Shown: positions 24,224 through 32,791 of the stretch, piece by piece
How positions within the stretch are numbered: position 1 is the first letter of the stretch
Layout of the letters: every line of letters starts with the position of its first letter
Assembly (NCBI RefSeq): GCF_019956415.1
Contig: NZ_JAHBDK010000038.1
Span: forward strand, 1-57,404
Direction: 5' to 3'
DNA length: 57,404 nucleotides
DNA from: Pseudomonas sp. GL-B-19
Lineage (GTDB): Bacteria; Pseudomonadota; Gammaproteobacteria; Pseudomonadales; Pseudomonadaceae
Notes under the pieces: generated by a model
Databases searched by the model: none
Seen by the model: only the letters and a program-made list of their open reading frames with translations
What the model was told of the DNA's origin: nothing
Translations under genes and position numbers: made by a program

Positions 24224-25123
24224 ATGCTCAACTATCGGCAACTGCATTACTTTTGGGTGGTGGCCAAGACCGGCAGCATCGTGCGCGCCTGCGAGCAGCT
24301 CAACCTGACACCCCAGACCATCAGCGGGCAAATCTCGCTGCTTGAGCAAACCTACGGCATCGAGTTGTTTCAACGCGTGGGCCGGCAACTTGAACTCACC
24401 GAGGCGGGCCGTCAGGCCCTGCCCTACGCCGAACAAATGTTTCAGCTGGGTGGTGAACTGGAATTGATGCTGCGAGCGCAGCCCAACGAGCAGCAGATTC
24501 AGTTTCGCGTCGGTGTCGCGGACGTCGTGCCCAAGTCCATCGTTTATCGGCTGATCGCGCCGACCATGGAATTGAGCGAGCCGCTACGCATCACCTGCCG
24601 CGAAGACAAACTCGAACGCTTGCTCGCTGACCTGGCAATCCAGCGACTGGACATGGTGATTTCCGACAGCCCGATGCCCTCGCACCTCGATATCAAGGGC
24701 TACAGCCAGAAACTCGGGGAATGCGGAATCAGCTTCTTCGCTACGGCCGAATTGGCCGCGCGGTACGGCCAGGACTTCCCCCGCAGCCTGAACGGCGCAC
24801 CGCTGTTGATTCCGGGGCCGGAAACTGTGGTGCGCAACCGCTTGCAGCGCTGGTTCGCCGAGCAGCAAATCCAGCCGCGCATCGTCGGCGAGTTCGACGA
24901 CAGCGCGTTGATGCAGGCTTTCGGTCAGTCCGGCAGCGGGATTTTCATCGGCCCGAGCGTGATTGCCGACGAAGTGAAACGCCAATGTAGCGTGGAAGTG
25001 ATTGGCCAGACCGACACTGTGACCGAGTCGTTCTACGCCATTTCAGTGGAGCGCAAGGTCAAGCACCCCGGCATTGTCGCCATTACCGAAGGTGCCCGAC
25101 GCCAGTTGTTCACCGAACTGTAA
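24224..25123 (+). CDS. nhaR: LysR-family activator NhaR
   Basis: This 299-residue LysR regulator has the distinctive NhaR N-terminus MLNYRQLHYFWVVAKTGSIV and helix-turn-helix LNLTPQTISGQISLLEQ. In E. coli NhaR activates the Na+/H+ antiporter nhaA in response to sodium; in pseudomonads it often stands alone, as here, with no antiporter gene nearby. The effector domain follows from about residue 90. It converges with the MFS exporter gene, the two stops lying 3 bp apart. Target genes are unknown in this window. Confidence 0.9.
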   Translation: MLNYRQLHYFWVVAKTGSIVRACEQLNLTPQTISGQISLLEQTYGIELFQRVGRQLELTEAGRQALPYAEQMFQLGGELELMLRAQPNEQQIQFRVGVADVVPKSIVYRLIAPTMELSEPLRITCREDKLERLLADLAIQRLDMVISDSPMPSHLDIKGYSQKLGECGISFFATAELAARYGQDFPRSLNGAPLLIPGPETVVRNRLQRWFAEQQIQPRIVGEFDDSALMQAFGQSGSGIFIGPSVIADEVKRQCSVEVIGQTDTVTESFYAISVERKVKHPGIVAITEGARRQLFTEL

Positions 25124-25126
25124 GCT

Positions 25127-26281
25127 TCAAGCGCAGATTTCACGCGGCTTGAAGGTCATTAGCGCAATCGCCAGAAGAATCGAGGCGAGAATAAAACCGG
25201 CCGCCGCAAAACCAAGGCCTTGCAACCCGACGTTGTCGATCACTCGGCCGCCGACCATGGCACCCAGACCGATGCCGAGGTTGGCCCCGGCAATGTTCAG
25301 CGACGCAGCGAACGCCGGCGCCTCGGGCGCCGCCTTCATCAGGCGCACATGGCTGACCAGGAACAACGCGGCCTGCGTCACGCCCCAAATACCCATCGCC
25401 GCCGCCAGACCGAAGGGCGAATGAATGTTCGGCACCAGCGCCACCAGGCCGGCAATCATGAACGCGCAGAACATCACCGAAGCGATCAGCGGATGACGAT
25501 CCACCGCCCGGCCGCCCAGCGAGTTACCGATCAGCCCGACCGCGCCAAAGCCCATCAGGCACCAGCCGACCACCGTGCCGTCAAAACCGGCCAGGCGCTC
25601 AAGAATGTCCGCCAGGTAGGTGTAAGCGGTGAACATGCCGCTGAAGACCACAATCGACAACACCACATGGCCGACCATCAGCGGGCTGCGCAGGATTTTG
25701 AATTGCGAACGGAAACTCACCTGATGCTGGTGCAGGTTGGTTTTCGGCAGGTAGATAAACAACAGCAAGGCTTTGGCAAAGGCGATCACCGCCAGAATGC
25801 CAAAGGCGCTGCGCCAGCCGAACGCATCGGAAATCAGCGTGCCCACCGGAATGCCGAACACCGTGGCACAAACAATGCCGAAGCCGATCTTGGCGATGGC
25901 GCGCCCCGCGTAGTCGGGGCCGACAATATCCACCGCCGTTTCACTGGCCAGGGCCCAGAACACCGGCAACCCGAGTGCGGGAATCAACCGGGCGAAAGCC
26001 ATCACCCAGATATTGGGCGCAAACGCCGCAAGAGTGTTGGCCAGACCGAACATGATCAGCACCGAGATGAACAGCTTGCGGCGTTCAAAGCGTGCGAAGT
26101 ACGCGGTTAGGAACGGCCCGAAGGCCGCAACGGTAAAGGCGAACAAGGTCACCAGCAAACCCGCTTGCGGGATGCTGACTTCAAGATCTCGGGCGATGGC
26201 CGGCAACAGGCCGACAATAACGAACTCCGTGGTCAGCACCGTGAAACCGGCGGCAGACAACAGAAGAATGGGCAACAGCAT
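25127..26281 (-). CDS. MFS transporter, DHA1 (drug/arabinose exporter) type
   Basis: This 384-residue 12-helix inner-membrane exporter of the AraJ/YdhP-like branch begins MLPILLLSAAGFTVLTTEFV. The MFS motif between helices 2 and 3 appears as RFERRKLF, and the antiporter motif C-like region as GFGIVCATVFGIPVGTLISD. The start at 26281 has GGAG 8 bp upstream; an earlier ATG would add 16 basic residues. It is a single gene. Substrate cannot be deduced; homologues export sugars or drugs. Confidence 0.88.
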   Translation of the reverse strand: MLLPILLLSAAGFTVLTTEFVIVGLLPAIARDLEVSIPQAGLLVTLFAFTVAAFGPFLTAYFARFERRKLFISVLIMFGLANTLAAFAPNIWVMAFARLIPALGLPVFWALASETAVDIVGPDYAGRAIAKIGFGIVCATVFGIPVGTLISDAFGWRSAFGILAVIAFAKALLLFIYLPKTNLHQHQVSFRSQFKILRSPLMVGHVVLSIVVFSGMFTAYTYLADILERLAGFDGTVVGWCLMGFGAVGLIGNSLGGRAVDRHPLIASVMFCAFMIAGLVALVPNIHSPFGLAAAMGIWGVTQAALFLVSHVRLMKAAPEAPAFAASLNIAGANLGIGLGAMVGGRVIDNVGLQGLGFAAAGFILASILLAIALMTFKPREICA

Positions 26282-26736
26282 GTACAACTCCAGAAAACGA
26301 CGACGCCAGCGAATAGCCCGAAGGCCCACTGGCAGACTTGAAAATGAGGATGGCGAATCTTAACAGAGTGTTTCCAAACAGGGTTGCACGAACCTGCTTA
26401 TCTCGTTGATTGCGCGGGTGGCAGATCGTCACAGGCCTGAAGGATCGGTCCTGCGCTGTGATAAAGTCCGCGCCCTGAAAAACGCACACCCTCGATCAGT
26501 TAAGGCACAAAACCTGTGGGAGCGAGCCTGCTCGCGATGGCGGACTGCCAGGCAACGCAAGTGTTGACCATGCCACCGTCATCGCGAGCAGGCTCGCTCC
26601 CACAAGGGTTGTGGCGTTCAATGCTTTAACTGATCGGCATTACACCCCTTTTCGGTTTTCCTGCCTGCGGCCTGCCCTGTTTGTTGCTGCATACCTGCGA
26701 AACCCTGCACCTATAAAAAATCAGAGATGCCGTTTT
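26282..26736. other. 455-bp gap between MFS exporter and sstT
   Basis: This divergent gap holds the MFS promoter side, a REP doublet (26515-26604) and the sstT promoter side. I see no convincing gene: frames here overlap the REP or lack ribosome sites. Confidence 0.55.
26515..26604. repeat. REP doublet
   Basis: Two 24-bp arms (26515-26538 and 26581-26604) are exact inverted copies of the motif TGTGGGAGCGAGCCTGCTCG plus CGAT, separated by 42 bp. This is the head-to-tail hairpin REP arrangement common in fluorescent pseudomonads. It lies upstream of sstT. Confidence 0.9.
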
Positions 26737-27969
26737 ATGACCGCTTCATCCCCTTCGCTGTTGCAACGCCTGAAACGCTTGAATCTGGTCACGCAAATCA
26801 TCATCGGCCTGATCGCCGGGATTGCCCTGGCGCTGTTCGCGCCGGACGTGGCCAAGTCCTGCGCTTTCATCGGCAAAGTGTTCGTCTCTGCACTGAAAGC
26901 CGTCGCGCCGATCCTGGTGTTCGTGCTGGTCATGGCGTCCATTGCCAACCATAAGCACGGCCAGGAAACTCACATTCGGCCGATTCTGTTTTTGTATTTG
27001 CTGGGTACGTTTGCCGCGGCGGTGGTCGCGGTGGTGGCCAGCATGATGTTCCCGTCGAGCCTGGTGCTCGCCACCCACGATGTCGCGGTCACCGCGCCGG
27101 GTGGTATCGGCGAAGTGCTGCAAAGCCTGCTGCTGAGCGTGGTCGATAACCCGGTCAGCGCGCTGATGAATGCCAACTTCATCGGTATCCTGGCCTGGGC
27201 CATTGGCATGGGCATCGCGATTCGCCATGCCGGCGATACCACCCGTGAAGTGCTGGGCGATCTGTCCAACGGCGTGACGCTGATCGTACGGCTGGTGATT
27301 CGGTTCGCACCGCTGGGGATCTTCGGCCTGGTGGCCTCGACCCTCGCCACCTCCGGCTTCGGCGCCTTGATCGGCTATGCACATTTGTTGGCGGTACTGC
27401 TCGGCTGCATGCTGTTCGTGGCGCTGGTGATGAACCCGGTCATCGTGTTCTGGAAGCTGCGTCGCAACCCGTATCCGCTGGTGCTGACCTGCTTGCGCGA
27501 GAGTGGCATTACTGCGTTTTTCACTCGCAGCTCAGCGGCGAACATTCCGGTCAACCTGGAGTTGAGCAAGCGTCTGGGCTTGCATGAAGACACCTATTCG
27601 GTGTCGATCCCGCTGGGCGCGACCATCAACATGGCCGGCGCGGCGATCACCATCACCGTGTTGACCCTTGCAGCAGTGCACACCCTGGGCATCGCCGTGG
27701 ACATTCCGACCGCGATACTGCTGAGCGTCGTCGCGGCGATCTGTGCCTGTGGCGCCTCGGGCGTGGCGGGTGGTTCGTTGCTGCTGATCCCACTGGCGTG
27801 CAGCCTGTTCGGCATCCCGAGCGAAATCGCCATGCAGGTGGTGGCAGTCGGGTTCATCATTGGCGTGTTGCAGGATTCGGCGGAAACCGCGCTGAACTCG
27901 TCTACTGACGTACTGTTCACCGCCGCGGCTTGCCTGGGTGAAGAAAAGAAAGCCGAACGTCTGGCCTAA
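26737..27969 (+). CDS. sstT: serine/threonine:Na+ symporter SstT
   Basis: This 410-residue dicarboxylate/amino-acid:cation symporter family protein is closest to SstT. Marker segments are RESGITAFFTRSSAANIPVN, SIPLGATINMAGAAITITVL and the re-entrant region CACGASGVAGGSLLLIPLAC. It should import serine and threonine with sodium across the inner membrane. The start at 26737 (MTASSPSLLQRLKRL) was preferred because earlier in-frame starts add unrelated sequence; the ribosome site is modest. It is a single gene followed by a large REP doublet. Confidence 0.92.
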   Translation: MTASSPSLLQRLKRLNLVTQIIIGLIAGIALALFAPDVAKSCAFIGKVFVSALKAVAPILVFVLVMASIANHKHGQETHIRPILFLYLLGTFAAAVVAVVASMMFPSSLVLATHDVAVTAPGGIGEVLQSLLLSVVDNPVSALMNANFIGILAWAIGMGIAIRHAGDTTREVLGDLSNGVTLIVRLVIRFAPLGIFGLVASTLATSGFGALIGYAHLLAVLLGCMLFVALVMNPVIVFWKLRRNPYPLVLTCLRESGITAFFTRSSAANIPVNLELSKRLGLHEDTYSVSIPLGATINMAGAAITITVLTLAAVHTLGIAVDIPTAILLSVVAAICACGASGVAGGSLLLIPLACSLFGIPSEIAMQVVAVGFIIGVLQDSAETALNSSTDVLFTAAACLGEEKKAERLA

Positions 27970-27971
27970 CT

Positions 27972-28099
27972 AACACCGCCGCCCCCTGTAGGAGTGAGAC
28001 CGGCTTGCCGGCGATAGCGGTGTGTCGGCCAACATTGACGCGACTGATAGACCGCTATCGCCGGCAAGCCGGTCTCACTCCTACAGGGGCGGCGGTGTT
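27972..28099. repeat. REP doublet with ~50-bp near-perfect arms
   Basis: Left arm 27972-28021 and right arm 28051-28099 are inverted copies differing only by one C in a C-run, around a 29-bp loop. The core is the GTAGGAGTGAGACCGGCTTG type. The identity extends well outside the REP core into AACACCGCCGCCCC. It lies between the convergent sstT and DUF1993 genes and could form a very long hairpin in either transcript. Confidence 0.9.
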
Positions 28100-28120
28100 G
28101 GTGAAGAATGTTCGCACATG

Positions 28121-28158
28121 AAAAAGCCCCCGCAACCCAAGGCTGCGGGGGCTTTTTT
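28121..28158. terminator. bidirectional terminator, DUF1993 gene side
   Basis: AAAAAGCCCCCGCA and TGCGGGGGCTTTTTT form a long G/C stem with A- and T-runs, 14 bp after the DUF1993 gene stop on the minus strand. Confidence 0.9.
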
Positions 28159-28171
28159 GTACCTGGACGGT

Positions 28172-28681
28172 TTAGAACGCGCCCATGTAATCGCGCTTGC
28201 CCACTTCCACACCGTTGTGACGCAGCAGCGCGTACGCAGTGGTGACGTGGAAGAAGAACTGCGGCAGGCCGTAGCTCAGCAGGTAAGCCTGGCCACTGAA
28301 GCGCTTCTCTTTCGGAGTGCCCGGACGGGTAACGATCTCGATGCCTTCCTTGCCATTGATCTGCTCCGGCTTGATCTCGGCGATGTAAACCAGAACCTTG
28401 GTCAGCAGTGCTTGCAGCTCGGCGAAGGTGGTTTCGGTGTCTTCGTACTTCGGCATTTCAGCTTCGGCCAGACGCGAAGAAACGCCTTTGGCGAAATCAA
28501 CGGCGATCTGTACCTGACGCACCAGCGGAAACATGTCCGGGTACAGGCGGGCTTGCAGGAACGCGTTCGGGTCGATGTTCTTTTCGGTAGCGTGCGCTTC
28601 GGCTTTTTTCAGCACGTCACTCAGGGCGGTGAGCATTTGCTTGAAAACAGGAACGGAAGCGTCGTACAGGGAAATGGTCAT
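28172..28681 (-). CDS. DUF1993-family protein
   Basis: This 169-residue all-helical cytosolic protein begins MTISLYDASVPVFKQMLTAL and contains LYPDMFPLVRQVQIAVDFAK and ends FFFHVTTAYALLRHNGVEVG. These match DUF1993, related to the DinB-like four-helix bundles; a conserved His in FFFHVTTAY fits a possible metal site. It is a single gene with good terminator. Physiological role unknown. Confidence 0.85.
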   Translation of the reverse strand: MTISLYDASVPVFKQMLTALSDVLKKAEAHATEKNIDPNAFLQARLYPDMFPLVRQVQIAVDFAKGVSSRLAEAEMPKYEDTETTFAELQALLTKVLVYIAEIKPEQINGKEGIEIVTRPGTPKEKRFSGQAYLLSYGLPQFFFHVTTAYALLRHNGVEVGKRDYMGAF

Positions 28682-28759
28682 GGCAGTCTCGTGTGGTGAC
28701 AGGAGGGGAAAACGTCGGCGGATTATAGCCGTGCCCGCCCCTCCTGCGACGGGTCTTTT

Positions 28760-30169
28760 TCAGTGGCAGTCCCCACCCATGCGCACGAGCAGTGCAGCGC
28801 GGTGCGGTTTCAGATAGGAGTCGACTTCACCGACTTTGCACGACGCCAGGTTCTGCAATTGCGGATCCAGGGGCTCTTGCGCGAACAGCAGCCCTGCCGG
28901 GCGCGCATCATCTTGCAACTGCGCAAGCGTCAGCGGCGCAACCGGTCGGCCCATGTAATAAACCAGGCGGATATCCGGTTCACCGACGCTGTAGGCCTTC
29001 TGGCCCGGCTGCCCGGCGGCCAGTGTGGCGACCTGCTCCAGACCGCCGAAGCGGTGAGACAGCACCCGCGCTTCGACAAACACATAAAACACCACAAACC
29101 CGGCCAGCATCACATAGGGAACCGTGGCCAGACAGGTTCGCCAGCGCCCCTTCATGTCTTCGAGCACTGCCGTCCAGTGCATGGCCAGCAGCAAGGCCAT
29201 CGACGGGTAAACCGGCAACAGGTACTTGCCGTGTTTTTCGGTGAACATGGAAAAGACCAGCAGTGGCAGCAGCGTGCAACACAGCAGCATGGCCGCCTCA
29301 CGGCGCGAACGGATCATTGCCCAGAACTTGCGCGGCTGTACAAACACAATCAGCCAGAACGGGAAGAAATCACCGGCCAGATACAACAGATAGGCGTACC
29401 ACGCCTCGGCGCCCTGCCCGTCGATCTTCTTCACGATGTCTTCGCTGATAATCGATGCCCAAATGCCCCAGCCCTGACTCAACGACACCGCCACGTACCA
29501 TGAACTGCCCAGCACCAGGGCCAGCAGCCAACCCCAACCGTCACACAGGTAGGCTTTGGCCCGCGCATCACGGTAGATCAAAGCGTAAGTCAGGATCGGC
29601 GCCGTCACCCACAACAGGCAAACCGGCCCTTTGGTCAGCAGCGCGCAGCCTAAAAGGAGGTAGCTGAGACGACTCCACAGCACCCGGCCCTGCTGGAAGA
29701 TGAACTGCCACGCCGCCAGCAACGCGCCGAAACACAGCAGGGTCAGCAGCATCTCGATTTCCGAGCGGCGGGCGAACAGGCTGAAGGCGCCGTTTGCGGC
29801 CAGGAACACCACGGCGAACAAGCCGACCTGACGCCCCGCCTGCCGGACGCCGTACCAATACGTACCGAGGCAGCACAAAGTCGCCGCCAGCGCCGAAGGC
29901 AGGCGCACGCTCCACTCGGACACACTGCCCAGCACGGCCGTCGATACCAGGCCGACCCAATAGAAAAACGGCGGTTTGGACAGGTACAAATCACCGTTCA
30001 TGTACGGCAGCAGCCAGCTCCCGGCTTCGTGCATTTCACGCACGGTGACGGCGCGGCGAGCCTCGTTGACACTGAGAAACGGTACGCTGCCCAGTCCCCA
30101 GAAAAACAGCAGTGCGATGGCGACCGCCGCCATCAACGTGATATTTCGGGTCGATAACGATCCGCGCAT
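28760..30169 (-). CDS. ArnT/PMT-like glycosyltransferase (GT-83/39 type)
   Basis: This 469-residue integral membrane glycosyltransferase has at least eight hydrophobic segments. The first periplasmic loop has the catalytic-type acidic residues in FLSVNEARRAVTVREMHEAG and the following NGDLYLSKPPFFYW, as in ArnT, which moves a sugar from undecaprenyl phosphate onto lipid A or another acceptor. It is shorter than ArnT (about 550), lacking most of the C-terminal periplasmic domain. Last gene of a three-gene operon, 3 bp after the small LAB_N protein. The donor sugar would come from the first gene's product. Acceptor unknown. Confidence 0.85.
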   Translation of the reverse strand: MRGSLSTRNITLMAAVAIALLFFWGLGSVPFLSVNEARRAVTVREMHEAGSWLLPYMNGDLYLSKPPFFYWVGLVSTAVLGSVSEWSVRLPSALAATLCCLGTYWYGVRQAGRQVGLFAVVFLAANGAFSLFARRSEIEMLLTLLCFGALLAAWQFIFQQGRVLWSRLSYLLLGCALLTKGPVCLLWVTAPILTYALIYRDARAKAYLCDGWGWLLALVLGSSWYVAVSLSQGWGIWASIISEDIVKKIDGQGAEAWYAYLLYLAGDFFPFWLIVFVQPRKFWAMIRSRREAAMLLCCTLLPLLVFSMFTEKHGKYLLPVYPSMALLLAMHWTAVLEDMKGRWRTCLATVPYVMLAGFVVFYVFVEARVLSHRFGGLEQVATLAAGQPGQKAYSVGEPDIRLVYYMGRPVAPLTLAQLQDDARPAGLLFAQEPLDPQLQNLASCKVGEVDSYLKPHRAALLVRMGGDCH

Positions 30170-30172
30170 GAC

Positions 30173-30451
30173 CTACTCCTTCAGGTTTTTGCTTTTGGCG
30201 ATCAACTGCAAGTTGCGAAAGTAAACGATAGTGCCAAAGGCCTGGCCGACGATGAACACCGGGTCTTCCCGGTAAATGGCGTACGCGAGCAAAAGCGTGC
30301 TGCCAACGATGCTCAGGTACCAGAAACTCACCGGGATCACGCTGCGTTTTTTGTATTCGCTGTACAGCCACTGCAGGACAAAGCGGCCGGTAAAGGCGAT
30401 CTGGCCGACAAAACCGACCACCAGCCACAAGGCTTCGCGGGAAAGGTTCAT
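30173..30451 (-). CDS. lipid-A biosynthesis N-terminal domain (LAB_N) small membrane protein
   Basis: This 92-residue protein has three hydrophobic helices, beginning MNLSREALWLVVGFVGQIAF, and contains the LAB_N signature WLYSEYKKRSVIPVSFWYLS. LAB_N proteins are commonly encoded between a DPM-synthase-like and a PMT-like glycosyltransferase, exactly as here. Its ATG overlaps the stop of the upstream GT2 gene (ATGA at 30448-30451), showing translational coupling. It may act as a flippase-like or scaffold component; this is inference from context. Confidence 0.85.
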   Translation of the reverse strand: MNLSREALWLVVGFVGQIAFTGRFVLQWLYSEYKKRSVIPVSFWYLSIVGSTLLLAYAIYREDPVFIVGQAFGTIVYFRNLQLIAKSKNLKE

Positions 30452-31188
30452 CCTTCGATCTCTTTCGCATGGGTGTTCAGGCGCGTGCGCTTGATCAGCC
30501 ACCAGACCCCAACCAGGTCGAGAATGCCCACCAGGGCACGGTCGAGATTGCCGTACTTGGACACCCCGGCGGTGCGCGGGCGGTGGTTGACCGGATGGAC
30601 GATCATTCGGCCGTTATGACGCTGGATCAGAGCGGGAATAAAGCGATGCATGTGGTCGAAGTACGGCAGACGCAAAAATGCAGCGCGCTCGATCAGTTTC
30701 AAGCCGCAACCAGTATCCGGGGTGGCGTCCTGGAGCAAGCGGCGGCGCAGACCATTGGCGAAACGCGAGGCCCAGCGTTTGCTCGCGGTATCGCGGCGAT
30801 TGACCCGGTGCCCGGCCACCAATTGCACGTCGCTCGCCCCAGGTTTGCCGCGCACCAGCGCCAGCATGCCGGGAATGTCCGCCGGATCGTTTTGCCCGTC
30901 GCCATCGAGGGTGGCCAACCAGTGTCCGCGCGCCTCGAGCGCTGCGTGGTAGAGCGACGTGCTCTGCCCCAGCGAGCGCTCATGGTGCAGGATGCGCAAT
31001 GCACTCAGACCGTTGTTCCGGATCTGCCGCAGTTCATGCAGGGTGGCATCGGTGCTGCCATCGTCGACGACGATGATTTCGTAGGGCTCGTCAGCCAGGG
31101 CCACGCGGATTTCCTCAAGCAGGGGCTTGAGGTTGTTGGCTTCGTTTTTGGCGGGAATCAGTACGGATACAAAAATGTCTTGGCTCAT
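30448..31188 (-). CDS. GT2 polyprenyl-phosphate sugar transferase (DPM synthase/ArnC-like)
   Basis: This 246-residue cytosolic-face glycosyltransferase begins MSQDIFVSVLIPAKNEANNL. The nucleotide-sugar site includes EIIVVDDGSTDAT and the metal-binding ATLDGDGQNDP. The C-terminus is short, with no clear transmembrane pair, as in the soluble DPM synthases. It probably loads a sugar onto undecaprenyl phosphate for the ArnT-like enzyme encoded two genes downstream. It is first in the operon and has a 300-bp upstream region shared with the divergent yceH-type gene. Confidence 0.9.
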   Translation of the reverse strand: MSQDIFVSVLIPAKNEANNLKPLLEEIRVALADEPYEIIVVDDGSTDATLHELRQIRNNGLSALRILHHERSLGQSTSLYHAALEARGHWLATLDGDGQNDPADIPGMLALVRGKPGASDVQLVAGHRVNRRDTASKRWASRFANGLRRRLLQDATPDTGCGLKLIERAAFLRLPYFDHMHRFIPALIQRHNGRMIVHPVNHRPRTAGVSKYGNLDRALVGILDLVGVWWLIKRTRLNTHAKEIEG

Positions 31189-31489
31189 GGAGTCTCTCTC
31201 GCCCTTATTGATTTTTCAGTTATCGGAGGCGAATAAAGGTGGCCTACACCGAGAGACTCGATGCATGGGTCAGTTGATTGGAGCGGTGCATCCCTGCGGG
31301 CCACAGCGATTAGCACTGGCGCGAGCACGCATACGGTGCCCGTCAGATTGTAAAAATGGCGTTAAGATTTCATCACGGTTTCGTCATCGTTTCCCCGGGA
31401 GCACGACGAATTCTGTTGCCATTGGCGCTCGCCAATCTAAAGTGCATTCACGCAAGTGAAAAACATGAACAGGGTAAGGATGCGCCACC
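31189..31489. other. 300-bp divergent gap
   Basis: Shared upstream region of the GT2 operon (minus) and the YceH gene (plus). Sequence such as GTTAAGATTTCATCACGG at about 31359-31376 is A/T-rich and could hold promoter elements, but I see no unambiguous operator, repeat or gene. Confidence 0.4.
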
Positions 31490-32137
31490 ATGAGCACTGA
31501 GCAAGAGACGACCTTCGACGAGCCGCGGCTTAACAGCACGGAAATCCGCATTTTGGGCTCGCTGATCGAAAAGCAGGCCACCAGCCCGGAGACCTATCCG
31601 CTGACCCTCAACGCCCTGGTGATCGCTTGCAACCAGAAAACCAGCCGCGAACCGGTGATGAACCTGACGCAGGGCCAGGTCGGCCAGAGCCTGCGGGCGC
31701 TGGAAGGACGCGGGCTCACTAAACTGGTGATGGGCAGTCGCGCCGATCGCTGGGAACACAAGGTCGACAAGGCCCTGGAGTTGGTGCCGGCTCAGGTGAT
31801 TCTGACCGGGTTGTTGTTCTTGCGCGGCCCGCAAACGGTCAATGAACTGCTGACCCGCAGCGGGCGCATGCATGAATTTGAAGATGCCGAACAGGTGGTT
31901 CATCAACTGGAGCGTTTAATTGCTCGGGGGTTGGCGTTGTTGATCCCGCGCCAGGCCGGGCAGCGCGAGGACCGGTATATGCATGCGCTGGGGGATCCGG
32001 CGGATATCGAGGTTATCCTGGCAGCGCGGCAGAATCCGGTTGAGCGCGGCGCCGGTAGCGGCGTATCGATTGAGCGAATCGAAGAACTTGAAGCGCGCAT
32101 TGCCGCGCTGGAAGAGCGCTTGGCCCGCCTCGAATAA
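31490..32137 (+). CDS. YceH-family (DUF480) protein
   Basis: This 215-residue cytosolic protein has two winged-helix-like halves. Diagnostic segments are RILGSLIEKQATSPETYPLT, ALVIACNQKTSREPVM and YMHALGD. The C-terminus (IERIEELEARIAALEERLAR) is a short coiled coil likely used for oligomerisation. Family function is unknown though it looks like a DNA- or nucleic-acid-binding regulator. The ATG at 31490 is preceded by AAGGA at 31475-31479. It is followed by a REP doublet. Confidence 0.9.
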   Translation: MSTEQETTFDEPRLNSTEIRILGSLIEKQATSPETYPLTLNALVIACNQKTSREPVMNLTQGQVGQSLRALEGRGLTKLVMGSRADRWEHKVDKALELVPAQVILTGLLFLRGPQTVNELLTRSGRMHEFEDAEQVVHQLERLIARGLALLIPRQAGQREDRYMHALGDPADIEVILAARQNPVERGAGSGVSIERIEELEARIAALEERLARLE

Positions 32138-32158
32138 ACCAGCCACAAATCTATAACT

Positions 32159-32247
32159 GTAGGAGTGAGCCTGCTCGCGATGGCGGAGTGTCAGTCAACA
32201 TCAAATTTGGATGTGCTGGCCTCATCGCGAGCAGGCTCACTCCCACA
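32159..32247. repeat. REP doublet
   Basis: Arms 32159-32182 and about 32223-32247 are inverted copies of GTAGGAGTGAGCCTGCTCGC (right arm has CCCA instead of CCTA). A small extra dyad (ACATC/GATGT) lies in the loop. Between the YceH gene and the convergent cupin gene. Confidence 0.85.
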
Positions 32248-32268
32248 TTGAATTGATGGCGCCTGTAG

Positions 32269-32787
32269 CTACTCACCGTCCCAGTAATCTACGCCGTCGC
32301 CCGGCCGGGCGATGGCGACAAAGCCTGATGCATTGCCCTCGGCATCCACCTTGAAGTCATCCATCACCGCGTATTTGCCGGAATCCGGGTACTCGCAGAT
32401 CTCCGGCGATTGCTGGGTGCTGACCGCCAGATAGCGCAGTTCAGCGTTGCTGGTGTTGATGATTTGATGCGCCGTTTCCGGGCCCCCCGTCGGGCAAGCG
32501 ATCACGTCACCGGCCCGAATCGGGAAACGCTCGGTCCCGAGACGAATCTCACCTTCCCCGGCCACGACATAAAACATCTCCTCGTTGACCCGATGACTGT
32601 GAAACGGACTGCCTCGCATACCCGGTTCCAGCACATACAACCGATACCCAAGCTTCTGCGCGCCCAGTTGCTGACCGACGCGGGCCATTCGCTGCTGATA
32701 GCGGCCGGCCGTGTCGCCCGTGGGCGCCAAGGCTTCGGGCAATGATTCAAGATCAATCTGGTTCAGGTTGAGAATGCGCGGATGCAT
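32269..32787 (-). CDS. cupin-domain protein
   Basis: This 172-residue single-domain cupin has motif 1 GSPFHSHRVNEEMFYVVAGE (metal-binding His, His, Glu) and motif 2 GDVIACPTGGPETAHQI. A metal-dependent isomerase, decarboxylase or dioxygenase, or a small-molecule-binding protein, are all possible. Start at 32787 (MHPRILNLNQIDLESLP) was chosen because it lies 4 bp after the AroE-like gene stop; earlier starts would run into that gene. Probably co-transcribed with the AroE-like gene, so its substrate may be a cyclic acid. Confidence 0.82.
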   Translation of the reverse strand: MHPRILNLNQIDLESLPEALAPTGDTAGRYQQRMARVGQQLGAQKLGYRLYVLEPGMRGSPFHSHRVNEEMFYVVAGEGEIRLGTERFPIRAGDVIACPTGGPETAHQIINTSNAELRYLAVSTQQSPEICEYPDSGKYAVMDDFKVDAEGNASGFVAIARPGDGVDYWDGE

Positions 32788-32791
32788 GGGA

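Noticed and set aside
26515..26604. Paired repeats considered as a CRISPR fragment
   Set aside because: Only two inverted, not direct, copies; REP type with no spacers or cas genes.
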